This document shows positions 54,365-63,066 of a DNA stretch of 64,000 nucleotides, piece by piece. Each line of letters starts with the position of its first letter. The first letter of the stretch is position 1. Source of the DNA: JBAYDV01 sp041672845 (GTDB lineage: Bacteria > Bacteroidota > Bacteroidia > Bacteroidales > UBA932); assembly GCA_041672845.1 (NCBI GenBank), contig JBAYYV010000006.1:1-64000 (forward strand). The letters run 5' to 3'. The position numbers were made by a program, and so were the translations under genes. The notes beneath the pieces are model-generated. The model saw nothing but the letters and a program-made list of their open reading frames with translations. It did not search any database and was not told the DNA's origin.

Positions 54365-55747
54365 ATGAAAAGAAAGTTGATAGCGGAACTATTAAAAGAA
54401 ACCGCAGGAAAAGATGTTTTAGCAAAGGGATGGGTTAGAACTAAACGAGGAAACAAAAACATAGTTTTCATCGCACTTAATGATGGATCTACAATTCATA
54501 ATATACAGATAGTATGTAGTACTACCCTCATCGATATAAATCTTCTTAAAACTATTACCACAGGAGCTGGTATAGCTGTAGAAGGTTCTTTAGTAGAATC
54601 AGTAGGTAGCGGACAAGCAGTAGAAATACAAGCTAAGAATATTACCTTATATGGAACAGCTGATCCTAACAAATATCCATTACAGAAAAAAGGGCATTCC
54701 ATGGAATTCTTAAGAGAAATAGCACACCTTCGTCCTAGGACAAATACTTTCGGTGCAGTATTAAGAATTCGCCATACTATGGCTTTCGCTATCCATAAAT
54801 ATTTTAACGATAGAAACTTCTTCTACGTAAATACACCACTTATTACAGCTTCTGATGCAGAAGGCGCTGGAGAAATGTTCCAAGTAACTACCTTAGATTT
54901 AAACAATATACCTACTCACAAAGGAAAAATAGATTACAAAAAAGATTTCTTCGGTAGAAGAACTAGTCTAACAGTTAGTGGACAGTTAGAAGCAGAATTA
55001 GTAGCTATGGGACTTGGTCAAGTTTATACATTTGGTCCTACTTTTAGAGCTGAAAATTCTAATACTCCTAGACACGTAGCTGAATTCTGGATGGTAGAAC
55101 CAGAAATGGCATTCTATGAAATAGATGATAACATGGATTTAGCTGAGGATTTTATTAAATATTTAATTCGTTATGCTTTAGATAACTGCGCAGAAGATTT
55201 AGATTTCCTAAATAAAATGATAGACAACGATCTTATTAATCGTCTTCAATCTGTAGCTAGTACTAAATTTGAAAGAATCACTTATACTGAAGGGGTAAAA
55301 ATTCTTGAAGAATCTAAACAAAATTTTGAATATCCAGTATCATGGGGTATTGATTTCCAGAGTGAACATGAAAGATTTCTAGTAGAAAAACACTTTAAGA
55401 AACCAGTAATCGTAACAGATTATCCTAAAGATATCAAAGCATTTTACATGAAGCAGAATGACGATGAAAAAACTGTAAGAGGTATGGATGTATTATTTCC
55501 TAAAATTGGTGAAATCATAGGTGGTTCCCAGAGAGAAGAAAATTTAGAGAAACTGGAAAATAGAATAAAAGAAATGGGAATAGATACTAGCACACAATGG
55601 TGGTATCTTGATATGAGAAAATATGGAACAGTTCCTCATAGTGGGTTCGGATTAGGATTTGAAAGACTTCTTATGTTTGTAACCGGAATGGCAAACATTA
55701 GAGATGTTATCCCTTTCCCTAGAACTCCAAAATCTGCTGAATTTTAA
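54365..55747 (+). CDS. asnS: Asparaginyl-tRNA synthetase
   Basis: Class IIb synthetase of 460 residues: N-terminal anticodon-binding OB fold (VLAKGWVRTKRGNKNIVFIA), then the class II core with YVNTPLITASDAEGAGEMF, motif 2 TFRAENSNTPRHVAEFWM and motif 3 SGFGLGFERLLMFV. Direct charging of tRNA-Asn is therefore expected. udk follows 11 bp downstream. Confidence 0.95.
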   Translation: MKRKLIAELLKETAGKDVLAKGWVRTKRGNKNIVFIALNDGSTIHNIQIVCSTTLIDINLLKTITTGAGIAVEGSLVESVGSGQAVEIQAKNITLYGTADPNKYPLQKKGHSMEFLREIAHLRPRTNTFGAVLRIRHTMAFAIHKYFNDRNFFYVNTPLITASDAEGAGEMFQVTTLDLNNIPTHKGKIDYKKDFFGRRTSLTVSGQLEAELVAMGLGQVYTFGPTFRAENSNTPRHVAEFWMVEPEMAFYEIDDNMDLAEDFIKYLIRYALDNCAEDLDFLNKMIDNDLINRLQSVASTKFERITYTEGVKILEESKQNFEYPVSWGIDFQSEHERFLVEKHFKKPVIVTDYPKDIKAFYMKQNDDEKTVRGMDVLFPKIGEIIGGSQREENLEKLENRIKEMGIDTSTQWWYLDMRKYGTVPHSGFGLGFERLLMFVTGMANIRDVIPFPRTPKSAEF

Positions 55748-55758
55748 AAACTTAATAT

Positions 55759-56382
55759 ATGTTAATTATAGGTATCGCAGGTGGCACTGGTTCTGGAAAA
55801 ACTACTGTTGTGCAAAAAATATCCGAGTTTTTTTCAAAGGACGATATAGTAGTAATCCCTCAAGATTCATATTATAAAGATAATAGTAATCTTCCTCTTG
55901 CCAAAAGACAAGAATTAAATTTTGACCATCCTGATTCTATAGATTGGGAATTATTAGTAGAACAACTCCAAGAGTTAAAAGAAGGATGTTCTATTGAACA
56001 GCCTATTTATTCTTATCTTACATGTACTCGTTCCAAGAACGAAACAGTTAAAATAGATCCTACAGAAATAATAATAGTAGAAGGTATTTTAATTTTTACT
56101 TGCCCAGAACTTAGAGATTTAATCGATATTAAAATCTTCGTAGATGCTGATGCCGATGATAGACTTATGCGCGTTATCACTCGAGATATAGTAGAAAGAG
56201 GTAGAACTATAGAAAAAGTCATGGAAAGATATAAAAAAACTCTTAAAGTGATGCACCTTCAGTTCATAGAACCATCTAAACGTTATGCTGACATTATAGT
56301 ACCACAAGGAGGACATAATAAAGTGGCAATAAATATCATTAAGAATACTATAGAAAAAGCCCTTAAAAAGGAAAAGAAATAA
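55759..56382 (+). CDS. udk: Uridine kinase
   Basis: Phosphorylates uridine and cytidine. The 207-residue P-loop kinase has GIAGGTGSGKTTVVQKI (Walker A), the PQDSYYKD substrate region, NFDHPDSIDWELL and DADADDRLMRVITRDIVERGR (lid). Normal length. It is joined to asnS and to the next gene by short gaps. Confidence 0.94.
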   Translation: MLIIGIAGGTGSGKTTVVQKISEFFSKDDIVVIPQDSYYKDNSNLPLAKRQELNFDHPDSIDWELLVEQLQELKEGCSIEQPIYSYLTCTRSKNETVKIDPTEIIIVEGILIFTCPELRDLIDIKIFVDADADDRLMRVITRDIVERGRTIEKVMERYKKTLKVMHLQFIEPSKRYADIIVPQGGHNKVAINIIKNTIEKALKKEKK

Positions 56383-56389
56383 AACTTTC

Positions 56390-57136
56390 ATGTTTAATCG
56401 CATAGACTTTTTTAATAAATGTAAAGAAAACAAAGCAGGATTATATTTGACTATATCATTTCATCTAATACTCTTGATAATTTTTCTTTGCATATCTATC
56501 AACTCTGCTATTAAAAAAGAGACTACCTTTATTTTTGATTTTTCACAAGAAGAAGAACTCGCTAAACTACAGGAACAAAAGGCATTAGAAGAAAGTGTAA
56601 ATGAAGAACTTAATGCACTTATATCTTCTACTCCATCATCTTCTAACACTCAAACAGAAAAAGTAAGAAATGCTGTAGTAAATCTTGAAGATTTACAAGA
56701 TGATCGTTATAAGAATCCCGCATCTATTTATGATGATGCTAAGAAGTTACAAGAAAAACTAAATGCCAATAAAGAAGACATAAACCAAGCTTCAGATAAT
56801 GAGAACAATATCACGTTGGATAGTAAAAAGAAAAAAAAATCTAATAAAAAATATATAGGACCTTCTGTAATTTCTTATTCACTTAAAGGTCGAAAAGCTA
56901 TGTACCTTCCTATCCCCGCTTACAAATGCGAAGGAGAAGGGACTATTACAGTAGCCATTAGTGTTAATAGAAATGGGTATGTAAAACTCGCAGAAGTTAT
57001 AAATAATGTATCATCCCCAGATGATTGTCTAAGGAATTATGCCATAAGAGCTGCGAAACGTTCTCGCTTCCAAGCTTCATCTAATGCTACCTCTCAAGAA
57101 TCTGGTACTATCGTATATCAGTTTATAGCGCAGTAA
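56390..57136 (+). CDS. TonB-like protein with C-terminal TonB domain
   Basis: A 248-residue protein: cytoplasmic start, one membrane helix (about residues 18-38), a charged coiled-coil-prone linker (EEELAKLQEQKALEESVNEEL), a basic stretch KKKKKSNKK, and a C-terminal domain (GEGTITVAISVNRNGYVKLAEV) that fits the TonB C-terminal fold. It may couple the ExbB/ExbD motor 2.2 kb upstream to outer-membrane receptors. It lacks a Pro-rich linker and a YP motif, so a divergent or specialised TonB is likely. Its last 14 bp overlap the end of the convergent protease gene. Confidence 0.75.
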   Translation: MFNRIDFFNKCKENKAGLYLTISFHLILLIIFLCISINSAIKKETTFIFDFSQEEELAKLQEQKALEESVNEELNALISSTPSSSNTQTEKVRNAVVNLEDLQDDRYKNPASIYDDAKKLQEKLNANKEDINQASDNENNITLDSKKKKKSNKKYIGPSVISYSLKGRKAMYLPIPAYKCEGEGTITVAISVNRNGYVKLAEVINNVSSPDDCLRNYAIRAAKRSRFQASSNATSQESGTIVYQFIAQ

Positions 57137-58736
57137 TTACTATATCAGCAAGCTCATCATTAATAGCCACATTCAGCACATTATCATTTGGACTAATCAA
57201 TGGATAAAACGCATCATTATCTAATGAGGAATATCTACCTACTAAAGCTCGTAACTGAGTAAGCATAATCTTCTTAGAAATATTCCATTGCTTATTATTT
57301 ATCTTAATAGAATTTTCCCTAACATATGATTTAAAAACGGTTTCTAGATTCATACTATCCAGCAATAAATTCAATTCTTTAAAATTCTTCACATTTTGAA
57401 GTGATTTACGATATTTGTCTGATAATCTTGATGCATATTTGATTTGTAAAGCTTTTTTATTTATTAAGACTAATAATGGAGTTACACCTATAGTATCTAT
57501 TCCTACAAATACATCAGGAATTATACCACCTCCACCATAAACAGTTCTACCTCCTGCAGTAAGAAAAGCTAATGAATCAGGTTTTTGAATACTATCAGCT
57601 GAAGACATTTCTCCATGTTTATATCTTTCGTATATATCGAAATAATAACTTTCACCATCACGAGTAACATAAGGTTTCTGAATACAACGACCTGATGGCA
57701 TATAAAATCTAGCTACTGTAAGTCTTATACCTGATCCATCAGAGAAATATATAGGTTCTTGGACAAGACCTTTACCAAAAGATCTTCGACCATATATCAC
57801 AGCTCTATCATTATCCTGCATAGCACCTGCAAAAATCTCACTAGAAGATGCAGAATCTTCATTAATTAATAAAGATAAGGCTAAGTCTTGACATTTTCCT
57901 TTGCCATCCGCAAAAGCATCAGAACGGTCCCTATGTGCACCTTTAATATAAACTATTAAATCATCTTTAGCCAAAAATTCATTTGATAGAAGTATAGCTT
58001 GTGTAAAATATCCACCTGAATTATCTCTTAAATCGAAAATTAATTTATGCATTCCTTTTGCTTTCAATTTATCTACATGTTTTACGAATTCCTCGTATGT
58101 AGTCTTAGAAAACTTAGACAATTTTATATATCCAGTGGTATCATTTATCATATATGATACATCTATTGAATTCAAAGGAATTTTACCCCTAGTAATGGTG
58201 AAATCTACTAGCTGATGATCTCTTTGAATTTCTAAGTTTACCTTAGTACCAGCCTTACCTCTCATGAGAGAAACTAGAGAATCTTGGGCCATTTTATTTC
58301 CAGCTACTTTCTTATCACCTACTTTAATTATTCTATCACCAGACTTAAGACCTGAACGATCAGAAGGACCATCACTAATAACATTGATTACGATAGCTGT
58401 ATCTTGAGGTACATTAAAAGAAATACCTATTCCATCGAAATCAGCAGCTAAATCACCTTCTGCCTTTTTTAAAGATTTAGGAGAAAGATATACTGAATGA
58501 GGATCTAACTTAAACATTATCCCAGGTAAAACTTTCTCTGAAAAAACTTTTTCATCTACCTGATCCACATAATTCTGATCTATTTGAGATAATACAAGAT
58601 TTATTTTATCCCACCTATAAGAATTAACTTTCAGATTATTATTATAATGAGCATCTATTAATCGAGTTATAATTCCTCCTACTAAAATTAATATTATGCA
58701 TATTAAGACTTTTTTCAATATATTATTTCTATTCAT
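57123..58736 (-). CDS. C-terminal processing peptidase, S41 family, with PDZ domain
   Basis: A 537-residue periplasmic or envelope protease. An N-terminal helix (LICIILILVGGIITRL) serves as anchor; a PDZ domain follows (about residues 85-175, GIGISFNVPQDT to DRIIKVGDKK); then the S41 core with the catalytic serine in NEDSASSSEIFAGAM and the lysine in GRRSFGKGLVQEP. It is like CtpA/Prc, which cleave C-termini of envelope proteins and regulate peptidoglycan enzymes. Confidence 0.93.
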   Translation of the reverse strand: MNRNNILKKVLICIILILVGGIITRLIDAHYNNNLKVNSYRWDKINLVLSQIDQNYVDQVDEKVFSEKVLPGIMFKLDPHSVYLSPKSLKKAEGDLAADFDGIGISFNVPQDTAIVINVISDGPSDRSGLKSGDRIIKVGDKKVAGNKMAQDSLVSLMRGKAGTKVNLEIQRDHQLVDFTITRGKIPLNSIDVSYMINDTTGYIKLSKFSKTTYEEFVKHVDKLKAKGMHKLIFDLRDNSGGYFTQAILLSNEFLAKDDLIVYIKGAHRDRSDAFADGKGKCQDLALSLLINEDSASSSEIFAGAMQDNDRAVIYGRRSFGKGLVQEPIYFSDGSGIRLTVARFYMPSGRCIQKPYVTRDGESYYFDIYERYKHGEMSSADSIQKPDSLAFLTAGGRTVYGGGGIIPDVFVGIDTIGVTPLLVLINKKALQIKYASRLSDKYRKSLQNVKNFKELNLLLDSMNLETVFKSYVRENSIKINNKQWNISKKIMLTQLRALVGRYSSLDNDAFYPLISPNDNVLNVAINDELADIVITAL

Positions 58737-58776
58737 AATTTAAAAGATATACTATTTTTCATCATAAAATATATTA

Positions 58777-59205
58777 TTAATATTCTAAGTGACATATTTC
58801 GACTCCAGCTTTTCTTAATAATTCCAAACCATCAGTTATTCTATATTCTTCATGATAAACTACACGAATTATTCCAGCCTGAATAATCAGTTTAGAACAT
58901 TCAATGCAAGGAGAAGTAGTTACATAAAGAGTCGCCCCATCACTACTATTATTAGATTTAGCTACTTTAGTAATAGCATTAGCCTCGGCATGCAAAACTT
59001 CTTGTTTCGTAGTACCATTATCTAATTCACATACATTTTCGAATCCAGAAGGAGTGCCATTATAGCCATCAGATATTATCATCTTATTTTTGACTATCAA
59101 AGCTCCTACTTTTCTTCTAACACAATATGAATTTTCAGCCCAAATAGAAGCCATTTTAAGGTAACTTATATCGAACCGCCTTTGCTTTTGATTATTCATT
59201 TTCAT
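58777..59205 (-). CDS. dCMP deaminase (ComEB-type)
   Basis: Converts dCMP to dUMP for thymidylate synthesis. The 142-residue zinc enzyme has VLHAEANAI (zinc His and catalytic Glu) and TTSPCIECSKLI (zinc cysteines), plus SDGYNGTPSGFENV for the phosphate. A second ATG lies two codons after the chosen start. Confidence 0.9.
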   Translation of the reverse strand: MKMNNQKQRRFDISYLKMASIWAENSYCVRRKVGALIVKNKMIISDGYNGTPSGFENVCELDNGTTKQEVLHAEANAITKVAKSNNSSDGATLYVTTSPCIECSKLIIQAGIIRVVYHEEYRITDGLELLRKAGVEICHLEY

Positions 59206-59230
59206 TCTTTATTAATATTTAACTATTATC

Positions 59231-59319
59231 AAATAATTACTTAATAATACTTACTTGATTATAATACTTACTTAATGATAGTACTTACTTAATGATAGTA
59301 CTTACTTGATTATAATACT
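59231..59319. repeat. 17-bp tandem repeat between the acyl-CoA synthetase and dCMP deaminase genes
   Basis: Units TACTTACTTGATTATAA (59248), TACTTACTTAATGATAG (59265), TACTTACTTAATGATAG (59282) and TACTTACTTGATTATAA (59299), flanked by partial copies. The A-B-B-A order of two unit types parallels the mixed units at 22448. Confidence 0.9.
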
Positions 59320-59335
59320 ATCGTCGATAATTATA

Positions 59336-60991
59336 TTATCTCTGGTATAAATAACGTTTAATACTCTTCTTCGGTGTCTTTTCAAATTCTTCTGGGAAAA
59401 TTTCAATATGGGATACTCTAGAATATTTAGGAAAAGTGGCATTAAGTATAATTAAACTTTCTTTGTATTTATCCATAAGTTCCGAACTGAGAATACCTTC
59501 TTTTTCTACTTGTTCATAATCAGGACAAATAAGAACTATTAATTTACCTTTATCAGATATTACTAGTGATTCAAGTACATAAGGCATATTATTAATATCA
59601 CTTTCGATTTCTTCAGGATAAATGTTTTGTCCACTAGGGCCTAATATCATACTCTTACTTCTACCTTTAATAAATAGATAACCATCAGAATCTAACAAAC
59701 CTATATCTCCAGTTTTCATCCAACCATCTTCTGTAAAGACTTCAGCAGTAGCTTTTTCACTCTTATAATAGCCCAACATAACATTATCACCTTTGACTAA
59801 AATCTGGCCTGTTATATTTTCAGGATCTACTGAATCTATTTTAATTTGCATTCTAGGCGCAGCTTTACCACAAGAATAAAGTTTTGTTTTACTCCAGGAT
59901 ACATAAGCTATAATAGGAGCACATTCTGTCATCCCGTAACCAACTAAATATCTGAAACCTATTTTCTTGAAAAAGGCTTCAGCCTCCTTATTAAAAGCAG
60001 CACCACCTATAATAATTTCACTAAATCTATTACCAAAAGTTTTATCTAAAGTGGAATTAATTCTATTATGAATTTGTAAATCAATAACAGGAATATTCAA
60101 TAGCAATTTAGTACCTAGTCGACCAATGATGGGTTCTAATTTTTTCTTATATATTTTTTCTATTATTAGAGGCACAGAAACTACTAAATCTGGTTTAATA
60201 GAAGAAAATGCTTCCAAGATTATCTTAGGAGTAGGTAGACGTGTCAAAAAATGCACATGAGCACCTATTGCCATTTCAAAAAGGAACTCAAACATAAGTC
60301 CATACATATGCGCTGACGGCAACATAGATACCACATTAGACATATTATTCATATGTGGTTCCACCTCCACTGCGAACATAATATTAGATGATAAAGCACG
60401 ATAAGGAATCATTACACCCTTAGAAAATCCTGAAGTCCCTGAAGTATAATTAATAATAGCTAAATCATCCCTAGAATCTTCATAATAATTTAAAGATTCT
60501 GGACCGAAATGAGAAGGGAATTTTTTTCCAAAAAGCTCATTAAGAACTTCTATACTTTTTTTTATTATAATATTATTACAATGAACTAAAGTAAAATCAT
60601 CCAAACGAATAATAGCGTCCAAATTAGGCATTTGTGATTCATCGATATTTTCCCAAATATTAGCACCCACAAATAATACTCTGGACTCTGAATGATTTAC
60701 TAAATGATGTATATTAGTAGGATTAAAATCATGCAATAATGGTACAGGAATAGCCCCATAAGTCATAGTAGCTAAAAAAACCACACCCCAATTAACTTGG
60801 TTTCTAGAGCATATAGCTATTTTATCCCCTGGTTTAATACCGGATTCTTGATATATTATATGTAGTTTCTCTATTTTACGAGCTAACTCTTTATAATAAT
60901 AAGTAATACCATTATAGTTTGATAAAGCAGGTCTATCCCAATTTTGTCTAAAACTCTCTTCAAACTGTTTGTTTAACGATTGTATTTCCAT
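59336..60991 (-). CDS. Long-chain fatty acid-CoA ligase (AMP-forming)
   Basis: A 551-residue acyl-adenylate-forming enzyme. The AMP-binding motifs are INYTSGTSGFSKGVMIPY, VGYGMTECAPIIAY, GDIGLLDSDGYLFIKGRSK and YPEEIESDIN; the C-terminal lysine is in KTPKKSIKRYLYQR. The closest group by eye is long-chain acyl-CoA synthetases. It is unrelated to the NRPS at the left end. It starts 3 bp after the ABC exporter gene, which may mean a lipid-related operon. Confidence 0.88.
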   Translation of the reverse strand: MEIQSLNKQFEESFRQNWDRPALSNYNGITYYYKELARKIEKLHIIYQESGIKPGDKIAICSRNQVNWGVVFLATMTYGAIPVPLLHDFNPTNIHHLVNHSESRVLFVGANIWENIDESQMPNLDAIIRLDDFTLVHCNNIIIKKSIEVLNELFGKKFPSHFGPESLNYYEDSRDDLAIINYTSGTSGFSKGVMIPYRALSSNIMFAVEVEPHMNNMSNVVSMLPSAHMYGLMFEFLFEMAIGAHVHFLTRLPTPKIILEAFSSIKPDLVVSVPLIIEKIYKKKLEPIIGRLGTKLLLNIPVIDLQIHNRINSTLDKTFGNRFSEIIIGGAAFNKEAEAFFKKIGFRYLVGYGMTECAPIIAYVSWSKTKLYSCGKAAPRMQIKIDSVDPENITGQILVKGDNVMLGYYKSEKATAEVFTEDGWMKTGDIGLLDSDGYLFIKGRSKSMILGPSGQNIYPEEIESDINNMPYVLESLVISDKGKLIVLICPDYEQVEKEGILSSELMDKYKESLIILNATFPKYSRVSHIEIFPEEFEKTPKKSIKRYLYQR

Positions 60992-60994
60992 AAT

Positions 60995-62818
60995 CTAAAA
61001 TGTTTGAAGTTGGCAAAGATGGTAATACTCTCCTTTAGCATTAAGAAGCTCTTCATGATTACCTCTTTCTGCGATTTCACCATCTTTAAGAACTACGATT
61101 TCATCAGCATGCTGTATAGTAGATAATCTATGTGCAATGACAAGAGATGTTCTATTTTTCATAAGATTAGTAAGAGCATCTTGAACTAATCTTTCACTTT
61201 CAGTATCTAAAGCTGAAGTAGCTTCATCTAAGATTAAAATAGGAGGATTCTTTAAAACAGCTCTAGCTATAGCCACTCTCTGTCGTTGACCTCCAGATAA
61301 ATTAGCTCCACAATCACCTATATTAGTATTATATCCTTCGGACATTTGAGAAATAAAATCATGGGCATTTGCTATTCTCGCAGCTCTAACGACATCTTCA
61401 TCTTTTACATTTGTCATTCCAAAACATATATTATTTTTTACTGTATCATTAAATAATATAGATTCTTGAGTTACTATACCTAATAATGAAATAAGATCTT
61501 TTTGATTATACTCTCTAATATCATGTCCATCTATCAAAATATGGCCATCTGTTACATCATAAAACCTAGGTAACAAGTCAGCAATAGTAGATTTACCAGC
61601 ACCTGAAGGACCTACCAAAGCTATCATTTGACCTTTTTGGACCTTCATATTGATATTTTTAAGAACTAGTTCTTTAGCATATTTGAAAGATACATTTTGA
61701 AAATCTATGCTTTCGTTAAAATCTTTTAATGGTATAGGATTTTCACAATTTTTAATAGCTGGTTTAGCATCTAATATAGAGAATATTCTTTGTCCAGAAA
61801 CTAAACCTCTCTGGATATTGGCGTAAGCCGTAGCTATGGCCTTAGAAGGTTCTAATACTCTCCAATAGAAAGCTATATAAACGGTAAACTTGGGAAGAGT
61901 CATATTTAAATCACCATGAATCTGCAACCAACCCCCGTAAAATAGAACTGCTACTGCTACTGCTATTCCCAAAAATTCTGATAAAGGAGAAGCCATTTCT
62001 TGTCTACTAAAAATAGAACGACTTACTTGTTTATGTTCTTCATTAAGATTATCAAATTTAGATCTAACATATTTCTGAGCATTGAAAGCTTTTATGATAC
62101 GAGAACCTGATATAGATTCCTCAAACTGACTAATAATCTGTCCTAATAAAGACTGAGTACGAGTAGTTCCAGCTTTTAATTTTCTACTAACACCACCTAT
62201 GACAAAAGCCGAAATAGGTAAAGTAAATATGGTTACTATAGTTAGTCTCCAAGACATATAAAAAAGTCCTACTAAGAACCCTATAATTAATAAAGGTTCT
62301 CTAAACATAATATGGAAACTACTAGCTACAGTATTTTGTACTTCATTAACATCATTAGATACTGTAGAAAGAATATTCCCTTTCTGTGAATTATTAAAAT
62401 ATCCTATATGTAATTTAGTAATTTGCTTATATAAATCAGTTCTAACATTCTTCATTATATAAGTCTTCATGTTCACTAAAACTTTCTGAGAAAAATATCT
62501 AGTAAGATTTGCAAGAAATGATGCGAACATTAGAAAAAAACAAACATACAAAAGACTATGTAATATACCATTTGTAGCTTTAATTTGATATAAATAATAC
62601 TGAAAAATGTCTTTGAAATAATCGATAGTCATAGAAAAATCAGGTATAGAAGCGATACTCTGAAGATCTTGTGGCTGAAACAAAACAGTTAATAACGGAT
62701 CTATTAAGGCATAATTAGCTACGCCGAAAATAACTGATAAAACAGATAATAGTAAATATGATGGCCAATATTTACTATATGGCTTAGCATAAGCTAATAA
62801 TCTTTTATAAATCTCCAT
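60995..62818 (-). CDS. ABC exporter, MsbA-like half transporter
   Basis: A 607-residue fusion of a six-helix exporter domain (first ~330 residues) and an ATPase: Walker A GPSGAGKSTIADLL, Q-loop GIVTQESILF, signature NLSGGQRQRVAIARA, Walker B PPILILDEATSAL and H-loop VIAHRLSTIQ. It works as a dimer, flipping lipid or lipid A-like substrates, or acting as a multidrug exporter. The neighbouring acyl-CoA ligase and envelope genes favour a lipid role, by inference. It overlaps the DUF4834-like gene at 62818. Confidence 0.9.
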   Translation of the reverse strand: MEIYKRLLAYAKPYSKYWPSYLLLSVLSVIFGVANYALIDPLLTVLFQPQDLQSIASIPDFSMTIDYFKDIFQYYLYQIKATNGILHSLLYVCFFLMFASFLANLTRYFSQKVLVNMKTYIMKNVRTDLYKQITKLHIGYFNNSQKGNILSTVSNDVNEVQNTVASSFHIMFREPLLIIGFLVGLFYMSWRLTIVTIFTLPISAFVIGGVSRKLKAGTTRTQSLLGQIISQFEESISGSRIIKAFNAQKYVRSKFDNLNEEHKQVSRSIFSRQEMASPLSEFLGIAVAVAVLFYGGWLQIHGDLNMTLPKFTVYIAFYWRVLEPSKAIATAYANIQRGLVSGQRIFSILDAKPAIKNCENPIPLKDFNESIDFQNVSFKYAKELVLKNINMKVQKGQMIALVGPSGAGKSTIADLLPRFYDVTDGHILIDGHDIREYNQKDLISLLGIVTQESILFNDTVKNNICFGMTNVKDEDVVRAARIANAHDFISQMSEGYNTNIGDCGANLSGGQRQRVAIARAVLKNPPILILDEATSALDTESERLVQDALTNLMKNRTSLVIAHRLSTIQHADEIVVLKDGEIAERGNHEELLNAKGEYYHLCQLQTF

Positions 62819-63063
62819 TATTTATCATCTTTAACTTGTTCATAATCCACATATTCTCCTACTTCCTTATCTATTAAAGAATTATTTTTTTCTGGTTTAG
62901 ACGATATATAAACTTTACCCTTTCGTTTTCTTTTCCTTTTATCTTGTTTATTCTGATCTTTCATCTTGAAATTTATGTATTTTTTAGCTAACCAAGGCAA
63001 TAAGTTTAAGCCTAGCCACATAATTAAAAATACTAGAATAAGTAAGGAAATAACAGCACCCAT
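62818..63063 (-). CDS. Small membrane protein, DUF4834-like
   Basis: An 81-residue protein: one N-terminal membrane helix (VISLLILVFLIMWLGLNLLP), then a very basic stretch (KQDKRKRKRKGKVYI) and an acidic end with GEYVDYEQV. This layout fits the Bacteroidota family DUF4834. Function unknown. It lies between the truncated large protein and the ABC exporter, 3 bp and 1 bp away, so it is co-transcribed. Confidence 0.7.
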   Translation of the reverse strand: MGAVISLLILVFLIMWLGLNLLPWLAKKYINFKMKDQNKQDKRKRKRKGKVYISSKPEKNNSLIDKEVGEYVDYEQVKDDK

Positions 63064-63066
63064 AAT

